DNA from: Acinetobacter cumulans
Lineage (GTDB): Bacteria; Pseudomonadota; Gammaproteobacteria; Pseudomonadales; Moraxellaceae
Assembly: GCF_003024525.3 (NCBI RefSeq)
Contig: NZ_CP035934.2
Span: forward strand, 1,178,001-1,242,000
Length of the DNA stretch: 64,000 bases
Direction: 5' to 3'
Positions 46,986 to 55,862 of this stretch are shown one piece after another (the first letter of the stretch is position 1; each line of letters starts with the position of its first letter). The translations under genes were made by a program, and so were the position numbers. Under the pieces are notes generated by a model. That model made no database searches. It was not told where the DNA came from and worked only from the letters and a program-made list of their open reading frames with translations.

Positions 46986-47882
46986 CTAACTTCCCCAATA
47001 TTCTTTCAGTTCATTTTCCAACTCACCTTGTAGATATTCAGGATCAGTAATTTTTACATGTGGGATCCAATATCTAACTAAAGGTAAAAGCTGCATGGTA
47101 TGGCTAATTCTGCTCGACACTAGCAAACGGCCATCTTTCAACTCTTCAATGATTTCTTGTTCTGGAAAAAGTAAACGTTGTTTAAAATGCAAAGCGATTT
47201 CTGCAGAAATAATTAAAACTACCTTGGTCTTTTCTCTACCAAACCAAATGCTATTTTCATTATTTAGCTGTTGTATGATTTTAGGATCAGGTATAAAACT
47301 TTGAAGTTTGTGTTGTTGATAAGATATCGCCATTCGACTTATGCGATATACACGGATTAACCCTTCTTTTACAGCTGCTAAATACCAACTTCCATGATGA
47401 TGTATCAATCTATATGGTTCAACAATACGTATCTCATTGTTATATAAAAATGCGACCTGTTGATTTTTTTCAATTGCAGTTGAAAACATTTCAAAAAATA
47501 CTGTAAATAGTGTTGCATCTTCAGAGGAAGAACCTTTAGCACTATATATAGAACTGGCACGACTATCTAAAATTTCACGTAGAAATGAGATGTCTAAACT
47601 TGGGTAAAGTTGAGCAATTCCGGAAAGTTGAGCAAAATTTTTAATATCTTGTGGTTTTAATTGCCCCAAATAATGACGTTCTAAATAGAATTTTTTAGTT
47701 TGACTATTCTGTTGCAAAGGTAAACAGCTTGATAAACGTTCAATATCCCGATCCAATGTACGTTTACTAACCCCAAATTCACCAGCCAGACTTTTTAGGT
47801 CCAAATGTATTCCATTGTTTAACATTACAATAATCTTTGTTAAGCGTTCGGCCAATTGTGAAGCTACAGAACTTTTTGCCAT
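46986..47882 (-). CDS. WYL-domain transcriptional regulator 1
   Basis: A 298-residue regulator. The N-terminal winged helix (SLAGEFGVSKRTLDRDIERL) is followed by the WYL domain with GSWYLAAVKEG near residue 167, and a C-terminal WCX-like part. WYL proteins often repress defence operons and sense nucleic acids or nucleotides. It is paralogous along its length to the regulator at 49694. The first gene of module 1. ATG 47882 follows AGG; TTG 47888 is less likely. Confidence 0.88.
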   Translation of the reverse strand: MAKSSVASQLAERLTKIIVMLNNGIHLDLKSLAGEFGVSKRTLDRDIERLSSCLPLQQNSQTKKFYLERHYLGQLKPQDIKNFAQLSGIAQLYPSLDISFLREILDSRASSIYSAKGSSSEDATLFTVFFEMFSTAIEKNQQVAFLYNNEIRIVEPYRLIHHHGSWYLAAVKEGLIRVYRISRMAISYQQHKLQSFIPDPKIIQQLNNENSIWFGREKTKVVLIISAEIALHFKQRLLFPEQEIIEELKDGRLLVSSRISHTMQLLPLVRYWIPHVKITDPEYLQGELENELKEYWGS

Positions 47883-47934
47883 TCCCAACCTAATTTTTAG
47901 TTATAACTATGAACTTTTATTTTCAATAATATTT

Positions 47935-47949
47935 TGACAGGGTATGTCA
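47935..47949. promoter_or_regulatory. WYL-type operator site 2 (TGACA-N5-TGTCA)
   Basis: TGACAGGGTATGTCA, about 52 bp before the start of WYL regulator 1. It fits autorepression. Confidence 0.65.
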
Positions 47950-48230
47950 TTTTGAAAACTTTATAAATTTAACAAAAAATTACAATTAATGAAATATAAC
48001 AATCTGATATATTATTTTATTGAATTAATTTAGTAATATTAGTTTTAAATTATGTGGAAACTGTTTTTACATCCAAAATACTAAAAAATGAAGGCAGAGC
48101 TCACTTTGCTTTATCGGTAGAATTTTAATCTGACTTGGTTTTACTTAATATAAGCATTAATGAATATTACTTTGTATGATAGGCCCTAAATTCATTTAGA
48201 AAGAAAATAATAAACTACAGTGCAGCCTCT
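47950..48230. other. AT-rich intergenic stretch
   Basis: Between the WYL operator and the fic stop I see no gene, RNA or repeat. Promoter-like AT-rich sequence only. Confidence 0.5.
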
Positions 48231-48977
48231 TTATCTTATATGAGGTTCTAGACCTAAAACAACCTGATATGGTTTAAATCCTTCTAGAACAGCATCGGAT
48301 ACCAGCTGGATAAATGCTTCTGTTTTTCCATAAGCCATCCATTGATCAAGAGCCTCATAGTAAGCCAATCGATTTTCAACTGTAATCACACAAGGCGGAT
48401 AGCCAGCCTTTAATAATTCAAGATTCATCAAAAGACGTGATGTGCGTCCATTGCCATCAATGAACGGATGAATACTCACAAAATCCGCATGTACTTTAGA
48501 TGCACGTTCAATAGGATGTAGCTTATGTGCCTCAGTATTGTACCAATCGACTAACTGAGCCATTCTGTCATTCAATATTGTATAGTCGGGTGGCGTAGTT
48601 GTGGCACCTGAAATCAATACATTCTGTGGGCGATAACGTCCTGCATTGTCATCATCAATATTTTTTAGAATAAGCTGGTGGATATTCCGAATTTGCCATT
48701 CAGAAAAAGGTTCTTCTTTTCGAATAATGTCTTCGACATAGTAGATGGCATTTCTGTGGTTGATTGCTTCAAAGTGTTCTCGTAATGCTTTTCCACCAAC
48801 GGTAATGCCTTCCAAAACGACTTTAGTTTCTAGCAATGTAAGTGTATTGCCTTCAATTGCATTTGAATGGTATGTCCAGCGAACAATAAGATCTTCTTGT
48901 AGATTTTTTACAATTGCAGGAGAAAGAGGGTGATGTTGATCTAATTTTGTTTTTAAAGCATCAATATTTTCAAACAT
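48231..48977 (-). CDS. Fic family protein
   Basis: A 248-residue Fic-domain protein, which transfers AMP or another phosphate-containing group to proteins. The full catalytic motif HPFIDGNGRTSR is at 170-181. The N-terminal inhibitory-helix motif S38-x-x-x-E42 in SNAIEGN suggests class II self-inhibition. No antitoxin gene is adjacent. It lies alone between the two WYL modules, transcribed away from module 2. Confidence 0.92.
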   Translation of the reverse strand: MFENIDALKTKLDQHHPLSPAIVKNLQEDLIVRWTYHSNAIEGNTLTLLETKVVLEGITVGGKALREHFEAINHRNAIYYVEDIIRKEEPFSEWQIRNIHQLILKNIDDDNAGRYRPQNVLISGATTTPPDYTILNDRMAQLVDWYNTEAHKLHPIERASKVHADFVSIHPFIDGNGRTSRLLMNLELLKAGYPPCVITVENRLAYYEALDQWMAYGKTEAFIQLVSDAVLEGFKPYQVVLGLEPHIR

Positions 48978-49310
48978 AACTTTTTCGCTGCAGTTGAATT
49001 CTTAAATGATACATGAAAAAAACAAATATAAAAAAGAAATGTTATAACATTTCTTTTAATATTAAGTGCATACGTGTTAAAATCAGTACACCATTTCAAA
49101 TCCTGTTAATGGATTTGAACAAAATAAATTTTGTGATTCAATGCGCTAAATCTAATTTGGGTAAAAAATGGGTACAGGTAAAATGCTATTGACTTTATGG
49201 TTCACTAAATCAATAGTTTAGGAGTTGAGTTCAATTGACGCCATCTCCTCTATTTAATAACGGTTTCAAAAAGAAGAAAATTAAGAAATAAAATAAATTT
49301 TTAAGCCTTA
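48978..49310. other. fic / module 2 divergent intergenic region
   Basis: It holds the fic promoter and, at its right end, the module 2 operator region. An AAATGTTATAACATTTC palindrome (49037-49053) near fic may be an operator. No gene is seen. Confidence 0.45.
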
Positions 49311-49325
49311 TGACATCTCCTGTCA
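49311..49325. promoter_or_regulatory. WYL-type operator site 3 (TGACA-N5-TGTCA)
   Basis: TGACATCTCCTGTCA, about 83 bp before the second 54-residue gene. The stretch around it is similar to that at 42190-42280. Confidence 0.6.
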
Positions 49326-49407
49326 TTTTCATGCCTTATCTTCATCTTTCAATTGAATAGTTACTTTAAGCAATTAGGTTTAAAAGCAATATTGAAAGGA
49401 AATTTGC

Positions 49408-49572
49408 ATGAAAATATGCCCAAATCCATTTACCAATAAACATAAGAAAAAGGCCTTAACACGTATTTTTAGGGCATTAATACTTGGGAAAATAAAGTGG
49501 GCTGAATCAAAAAAAATTTATCTAGCAATGTTGCACTTAGAGCGTTATTTAGATCGACTAAACTCTATTTAA
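49408..49572 (+). CDS. 54-residue basic protein, paralogue 2
   Basis: The ATG at 49408 follows AAAGGA. The product shares FTNKHKK, the GKI-W motif and LAMLHLERYLD with the protein at 42328, and the upstream regions also match. It begins the module 2 transcript ahead of the second WYL gene. Function unknown. Confidence 0.72.
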   Translation: MKICPNPFTNKHKKKALTRIFRALILGKIKWAESKKIYLAMLHLERYLDRLNSI

Positions 49573-49693
49573 AGGAAAACAAGACTCATTTTTTTTGTGA
49601 ATTAGTGTAACTTTTTGTATTTTTAATGTGTTATATTTCAAATATAAATCAAGTATAACTTTGATGTTACTTTTTAATAATTAGAGATAATCC

Positions 49694-50593
49694 ATGCAAC
49701 GTGATGATTCTACTCATGAGCGTTTAGCTGATAGATTGGCCAATATTTTAACGAAATTAAATATGGGATATCAGTTAAGTATAAAAGAGCTCGCTGCAGA
49801 ATTTGGGGTAAGTACACGGACGATTTTGAGAGATTTTGATCGCCTCAATACTTATTTGCCGTTGCTGCAGGATATTGAAAATAAAAGATATTACTTAGAG
49901 CCAAATTATTTAGGAAAAATTGCTCCTAAAGATATCCGTAATTTTGCACAGCTCTCAGGAGTTAGTCATTTGTATCCGTCATTGGATATGTCCTTTTTGC
50001 GTGAACTTTTAGATAGTCGAGCACAACAGATTTATTGTGCTAAAGGTTACTCTTTTGAAGATGCGAGTAAGTTTAAAGAACTATTCAAAGTTCTTGGAAA
50101 AGCAATTCAAGAGCAGCGACAAATTGGTTTTTTATATAAAGGGGAGCCTAGACTGGTTCAACCTTATCGGTTGATTCATCACCATGGCAGTTGGTATTTG
50201 GCAGCAGTTAGAAAAGATCAATTACGCACTTATCGTATTTCACATATTCAACTTATGCACGCTTCGCATGAATATCCTCAATTTATTCCAGATCAAAATA
50301 TTGTAAAACTTGTGGAAGATGATGACAGTATTTGGTTTGGTCAGGATAAGCAGGAAATAATTTTGTCTATTGATCACCAGATTGCTTTTTATTTTAAGCA
50401 AAGGCCAATACTTCCTGAACAGCAAATTGTTAAAGAATTAGGCGATGGTGGCTTATTGGTCTCTTCTAAGATTAATCATGACATGCAGTTATTGCCATTA
50501 ATTAGATTTTGGATTCCACATATTAAAATTGTTAATCCAGAAAGATTACAAGATGAATTAGAAAGCACATTAAGAATGTATTTGGGTATTTAA
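49694..50593 (+). CDS. WYL-domain transcriptional regulator 2
   Basis: A 299-residue regulator with a winged helix (LAAEFGVSTRTILRDFDRL) and a WYL domain (W167-Y168-L169 in HHHGSWYLAAV). It is a clear paralogue of the regulator at 46986-47882, with shared blocks PYRLIHHHGSWYLAAV and LLPLIRFWIPH. It leads the GTPase-Zorya gene run and probably controls it. Confidence 0.9.
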   Translation: MQRDDSTHERLADRLANILTKLNMGYQLSIKELAAEFGVSTRTILRDFDRLNTYLPLLQDIENKRYYLEPNYLGKIAPKDIRNFAQLSGVSHLYPSLDMSFLRELLDSRAQQIYCAKGYSFEDASKFKELFKVLGKAIQEQRQIGFLYKGEPRLVQPYRLIHHHGSWYLAAVRKDQLRTYRISHIQLMHASHEYPQFIPDQNIVKLVEDDDSIWFGQDKQEIILSIDHQIAFYFKQRPILPEQQIVKELGDGGLLVSSKINHDMQLLPLIRFWIPHIKIVNPERLQDELESTLRMYLGI

Positions 50594-50635
50594 GTCCCAA
50601 TTTTATATCAATATTTTATTAATCTAGAGGGTTCT

Positions 50636-51178
50636 ATGGCCATTGCTAAGCAAGAAATTGTAAATTTGTATAATGAGGTAAAGAGCAGCGTCAGTCATGC
50701 TATCAATGATATCAGTGAAATATCATTATCAACTACGGAAGAACAAAATCATATTTTGAATATTAAAAACAGACTAAGTGATATAAGTCATAGTTTTAAT
50801 CAAGATATTGAAGGACTTGAAAAAAACTCTGAGTGGGATAAGTTTACAATTGCATTTTTTGGTGAAACAAATGCAGGTAAAAGCACAATTATTGAGTCTT
50901 TAAGAATTATTTTTCAAGAAAAGGAACGCCAAAAACAAATTGAAAATGGTGAAGCGCAGTTAGTTGACTTAGAGAAAAGTTTCTCTGAAAAATCGGATAT
51001 TTTAATCGCTGAATTAAATAAGAAAATGAAGGAGTATACGCATGAAACTAGAAGTATAGCAAAACAAATTTCTGAAATTAAAAGAGAAAATAAACCTAAG
51101 AGTAATAGTGTTTTAGTTGGTGTTTTAGGAGTTATTTTAGGTGTCATCTTAACAGTTATCTATCAGTGGATTGTATAG
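50636..51178 (+). CDS. Membrane-anchored P-loop protein, half of a split GTPase
   Basis: A 180-residue protein with a helical N-terminus, a P-loop GETNAGKST at 76-84 that starts a GTPase fold, a coiled coil at about 94-152, and a C-terminal membrane anchor at 158-178. The G3 and G4 motifs are missing here but are present in the next protein, which lacks a P-loop. GAGG precedes the ATG. This appears to be a natural split rather than a frameshift, since the anchor and both start sites are well formed. A dynamin-like membrane GTPase half is inferred. Confidence 0.75.
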   Translation: MAIAKQEIVNLYNEVKSSVSHAINDISEISLSTTEEQNHILNIKNRLSDISHSFNQDIEGLEKNSEWDKFTIAFFGETNAGKSTIIESLRIIFQEKERQKQIENGEAQLVDLEKSFSEKSDILIAELNKKMKEYTHETRSIAKQISEIKRENKPKSNSVLVGVLGVILGVILTVIYQWIV

Positions 51179-51189
51179 GATCTATAAGA

Positions 51190-53136
51190 ATGACAAATAT
51201 GAAAAATGATCAATGGTACTATCTAGATGCAAAGCATCAGACTTTAGGGACTTATAACAGCCAGAAATTGTTAGAGTTATATCAAAAAAAAATAATTACT
51301 GGTAGAAGTTATGTATGGAAAGATGGTTTTGATGATTGGAAAAGATTTGAGGATGTACGCCCATCCTTGTCTTTATTTGGTAAAAAAGATGTAGCTAAGG
51401 CAGCTTCTATTATTCAGAAAGTATCGGCTGAGTATCATCAATCTGTTGTTGATCAAGTGCTAGATACGCCAGTTGCACGAGTACAAAGAGTAGATTATAC
51501 AACGCCATATCAAGTGGTTTGGTTGTCAGAGCAGCATAAGCAACATGTAAATAACTTAACTGAAAAGATTGTACAAAATCTGGCTGTACAAAAAAGATTA
51601 GAAAGTTTGCGTTTATCACCAAATAAACCAGATGGTTTAATTATTGGAACTGGAGAGGCTGACTTTACTAAAGGTAATGTCCCTTATGAATTCACATATC
51701 AGGATAAAATTTTCCAGTTGATAGATGTTCCTGGGATTGAAGGAAATGAGGGAAAGTATGAACATTTTGTGAAACAGGCAATTGAAAAGGCTCATTTGGT
51801 TATTTATGTTAATGGCACAAATAAAAAACCAGAAGAAAAAACTACACGAAAGATTAAAAGTTATATTAATCAGTATGCAAAAGTGTATGCAGTCTGTAAT
51901 GTTCGTGGTAAAGCTGATAGTTATGAGTTTGAAGAAGATCAAGTTTTACTAACAAAAACTCATAAGGATATAAGTGATGTTCTAGATCAGACTTTGACAG
52001 TACTAAATCAAAATGTAGGTCAAGATTTGATTGAAGGGGGGCAATGTATTCAGGGGTTATTGGCATTTTCTGCATTAGCTTATGATCAGAATAAAAAAGA
52101 AACAACTATTTCATCTAGTCGTAAGGATTTAATAAAAAGTCAAAAATCATATATGAGTGACTTTTCTTCATTGGAAAATATGAAGTCATTTAGTCAGGTG
52201 AATGCACTGGAAGAAAAAATAATATCTAAGTTTGCTACTTTCGAAGAAGATATTATTGAGAGCAATAAACATAAAATAGTGCGAAAAATTGAAGAAAGTA
52301 TAGGGGTAATACAAGAGCAATTAGATAAACATCTTGTGTTTCAAACTAAGATTAAGAAAGAGCTTGATGTCGGCCAGGACTCAATTAATCGCTTATTGAA
52401 CGATTTCGAGAATAATTTATCAAATAAGTCCAATAATGCTATTAGTTCTACTTTTCTTAATATTGCAGATAGTGGTTGTGGTGTAATCGAAAATTATTTT
52501 GGGGATAAGGATGCTATTTCTTCAAGAATCGAAAGCATTGTAAAGGTTGAAAGTGGGCAATTGTTAGAGCGATTAGAGACTATAAAGATTGAGATGAATC
52601 AACAATTTTCAAAAAGTCTTGAAGAGGCCGTTCAAAGGGTTGGTAGAAGTGTTGAACAAATCCAATTTAATTTTGATTTAGAGCACTCAAAAGATTTGGT
52701 TGTTTCAAATCAATTTTCGCATCAGTCCATGTTTGATGCTAAAAGTATGGGAAAAGGTTTAATGGAGATAGGGGGAATGGCAGCCTTAGGGGCAAGCATT
52801 GGCATGGTTTTTCCGGTTGTGGGAAATATAGTCGGAGGTTTACTCGGTGCGGGACTTGGTTTGGTTAAGTTTGTTATTGGTGGTCTTAGTAGTAAACAAT
52901 CAAAGATTAAAAAAGCTCAAAGTCACTTTAGAACTAATGTTAATTCAGCACAATCTGATTTTAAGTCTCAAGTACGTAACTCAATTTATCAGATGGTGAG
53001 TGTTGTTAGGCAGGATACAGAGAAAGGCATTATTGTAAAAATTTATAGTGAATATGAAAAAATGCAAGATGTTGAGCGGATTTTAACTGCTCAACTTCAG
53101 AAGTTAAGAGGTGGTCCCACTTGTTTGAACAACTAA
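51190..53136 (+). CDS. GYF-domain dynamin-like GTPase, 3' end altered by IS copy 2
   Basis: The N-terminal GYF_2 domain (residues 8-55; WYYLDAKHQTLGTY, WKDGFDDW) is followed by a GTPase core with a threonine switch near 160 (ADFTKG), G3 DVPG at 179-182 and G4-like NVRGKAD at 237-243, but no P-loop. A long helical stalk and a glycine-rich hydrophobic segment (ALGASIGMVFPVVGNIVGG) follow, as in bacterial dynamins. Natural sequence ends at 53106; the last nine codons come from the IS. Without the IS, 15 more residues follow to a stop at 54438-54440 that overlaps the next gene. GTG 51166 is an alternative start. Confidence 0.8.
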   Translation: MTNMKNDQWYYLDAKHQTLGTYNSQKLLELYQKKIITGRSYVWKDGFDDWKRFEDVRPSLSLFGKKDVAKAASIIQKVSAEYHQSVVDQVLDTPVARVQRVDYTTPYQVVWLSEQHKQHVNNLTEKIVQNLAVQKRLESLRLSPNKPDGLIIGTGEADFTKGNVPYEFTYQDKIFQLIDVPGIEGNEGKYEHFVKQAIEKAHLVIYVNGTNKKPEEKTTRKIKSYINQYAKVYAVCNVRGKADSYEFEEDQVLLTKTHKDISDVLDQTLTVLNQNVGQDLIEGGQCIQGLLAFSALAYDQNKKETTISSSRKDLIKSQKSYMSDFSSLENMKSFSQVNALEEKIISKFATFEEDIIESNKHKIVRKIEESIGVIQEQLDKHLVFQTKIKKELDVGQDSINRLLNDFENNLSNKSNNAISSTFLNIADSGCGVIENYFGDKDAISSRIESIVKVESGQLLERLETIKIEMNQQFSKSLEEAVQRVGRSVEQIQFNFDLEHSKDLVVSNQFSHQSMFDAKSMGKGLMEIGGMAALGASIGMVFPVVGNIVGGLLGAGLGLVKFVIGGLSSKQSKIKKAQSHFRTNVNSAQSDFKSQVRNSIYQMVSVVRQDTEKGIIVKIYSEYEKMQDVERILTAQLQKLRGGPTCLNN

Positions 53137-54388
53137 AAGCGTATTTATAAGTGATATTCCGCTCTAGTTAAGCCACCTTGTTTTGTTGGGGTAGCTGATC
53201 ATAGTAAAACTCATTTGGTGTCATTTTGTCTAGACTCGAATGAGGTCGTTTCAAATTATAAAACTCAAAATATGCACTTAATTGCTTTTTCGCATCTGTG
53301 ACACTGCTATAAGCTTTGAGATACACCTCTTCATATTTAACGCTCCGCCATAATCGTTCAACCATCACATTATCTACCCATCGACCTTTACCATCCATAC
53401 TGATTTGAATGCCATTTGATTTCAATACATCAATAAATGCATCACTGGTAAACTGGCTGCCTTGGTCTGTATTAAATATTTCAGGTCGACCATATTTTTC
53501 AATCGCTTCATTTAAAGCCGAAATACAAAAATCCACCTCCATACTAATCGATACTCTATGCGCAAGTACCTTGCGGCTATGCCAATCAATCACAGCACAT
53601 AAATAAACAAAGCCTTTTGCCATAGGGATATACGTTATATCCGTAGACCACACTTGATTACTGCGCTGAATAGCCAATCCTTTGAGCAGATATGGATATT
53701 TACGGTGAGCTTGATTAGCCTGGCTTAAATTTGGTTTGCAATATAACGCCTGAATACCCATTTTCTTCATTAAAGTACGTGTATGACGTCGTCCTATATG
53801 ATGTCCTTGACGATTCAACAAATCACGCATCATACGACTGCCTGCAAAAGGATATTGCATATGTAATTCATCAATACATCGCATCAGCTTCAGATCTGAT
53901 GCACTCACAGGTTTTGGGCGATAGTAATAACAACCACGGGAGACTTTCAGCAGCTTAGCTTGCTTAGATACTGAAATCTGAAGTGAGTCGTCGATTAACT
54001 TTTGTGGTTGAAGCGGCCCAGTTTCTTCAACACACCTTCTAAAAAATCAATTTCTAATGCCTGCTCACCGATTTTTGCATGTAGTTTTTTTAGATCGATG
54101 GGTGGTTCTGTTGGAGCTTTTGATTGATCGAAAGCTTGCGAGGAAGCTGAGATCAATTGATTTTTCCAGTCAATAATTTGGTTTTGATGAACATCAAACT
54201 CAGCACTCAATTCAGCAAGTGTTTTTTCTGCTTTAATCGCAGCAAGTGCTACCTTAGCTTTAAAATCATTTGAATGATTTCTTCTTGGTCTACGTGCCAT
54301 AAAATACTCCATATATTGATGTTTATAACATCATTTGAGGAGCAGAATATCACTTATAGGAGTTGTTCAAATTTACGGATCCATCTCT
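53107..54388 (-). mobile_element. IS3-family insertion sequence, copy 2 (1282 bp)
   Basis: Same ends and length as copy 1. The target GTTA is duplicated at 53103-53106 and 54389-54392. It cuts the end of the GYF-GTPase gene. Confidence 0.95.
53168..54300 (-). CDS. IS3-family transposase OrfAB, -1 frameshift (copy 2)
   Basis: OrfA (54300 to 53995) and OrfB (to 53168) are identical at protein level to copy 1. The T-TTT-TTA slippery site is at 54046-54040 on the minus strand. The DDE residues are intact. Confidence 0.92.
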
Positions 54389-54580
54389 GTTAACAACTTT
54401 AAGTCATCAAATTAAGAGTAAAGGCTATGGAACAATTTAAAGAATATAACCTACAAAAAAATGATGTGATTTCTCAATTAAGTCAATTAAAAGATTTAGT
54501 TGTGCAGTTGGATGAAGTAGGAATTGATTCAGCCGATGTGATACAGAAAATTGAAAACTCTATAGATAATGTTAAGGAAG

Positions 54581-55862
54581 AGAGATGGATCCGTAAATTT
54601 GAACAACTCCTATAAGTGATATTCTGCTCCTCAAATGATGTTATAAACATCAATATATGGAGTATTTTATGGCACGTAGACCAAGAAGAAATCATTCAAA
54701 TGATTTTAAAGCTAAGGTAGCACTTGCTGCGATTAAAGCAGAAAAAACACTTGCTGAATTGAGTGCTGAGTTTGATGTTCATCAAAACCAAATTATTGAC
54801 TGGAAAAATCAATTGATCTCAGCTTCCTCGCAAGCTTTCGATCAATCAAAAGCTCCAACAGAACCACCCATCGATCTAAAAAAACTACATGCAAAAATCG
54901 GTGAGCAGGCATTAGAAATTGATTTTTTAGAAGGTGTGTTGAAGAAACTGGGCCGCTTCAACCACAAAAGTTAATCGACGACTCACTTCAGATTTCAGTA
55001 TCTAAGCAAGCTAAGCTGCTGAAAGTCTCCCGTGGTTGTTATTACTATCGCCCAAAACCTGTGAGTGCATCAGATCTGAAGCTGATGCGATGTATTGATG
55101 AATTACATATGCAATATCCTTTTGCAGGCAGTCGTATGATGCGTGATTTGTTGAATCGTCAAGGACATCATATAGGACGACGTCATACACGTACTTTAAT
55201 GAAGAAAATGGGTATTCAGGCGTTATATTGCAAACCAAATTTAAGCCAGGCTAATCAAGCTCACCGTAAATATCCATATCTGCTCAAAGGATTGGCTATT
55301 CAGCGCAGTAATCAAGTGTGGTCTACGGATATAACGTATATCCCTATGGCAAAAGGCTTTGTTTATTTATGTGCTGTGATTGATTGGCATAGCCGCAAGG
55401 TACTTGCGCATAGAGTATCGATTAGTATGGAGGTGGATTTTTGTATTTCGGCTTTAAATGAAGCGATTGAAAAATATGGTCGACCTGAAATATTTAATAC
55501 AGACCAAGGCAGCCAGTTTACCAGTGATGCATTTATTGATGTATTGAAATCAAATGGCATTCAAATCAGTATGGATGGTAAAGGTCGATGGGTAGATAAT
55601 GTGATGGTTGAACGATTATGGCGGAGCGTTAAATATGAAGAGGTGTATCTCAAAGCTTATAGCAGTGTCACAGATGCGAAAAAGCAATTAAGTGCATATT
55701 TTGAGTTTTATAATTTGAAACGACCTCATTCGAGTCTAGACAAAATGACACCAAATGAGTTTTACTATGATCAGCTACCCCAACAAAACAAGGTGGCTTA
55801 ACTAGAGCGGAATATCACTTATAAATACGCTTTTAGTTGTTCAAACAAGTGGGACCACCTCT
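54581..55862 (+). mobile_element. IS3-family insertion sequence, copy 3 (1282 bp), inverted
   Basis: The target GAAG is duplicated at 54577-54580 and 55863-55866. It is in the opposite orientation to copies 1 and 2, with 192 bp between it and copy 2. Confidence 0.95.
54669..55801 (+). CDS. IS3-family transposase OrfAB, -1 frameshift (copy 3)
   Basis: OrfA starts at 54669 after GGAG and ends at 54974. The slippery heptamer T-TTT-TTA at 54923-54929 sends ribosomes into the OrfB frame, which is open from there to 55801. The product would be 377 residues with the DDE core. Confidence 0.92.

Noticed and set aside
53107..53136. RGGPTCLNN tail as natural end of the GYF-GTPase
   Set aside because: These codons are the IS inverted repeat; removing the IS gives a different, gene-overlapping end.
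50636..53136. The two GTPase halves as one frameshifted gene
   Set aside because: The first ends in a membrane anchor, the second starts with a GYF domain and its own start, and no frame change joins P-loop to G3 without losing these.
53107..55862. IS copies 2 and 3 as a composite transposon
   Set aside because: Each has its own target duplication and the 192 bp between them is resident gene sequence, so they are two separate insertions.
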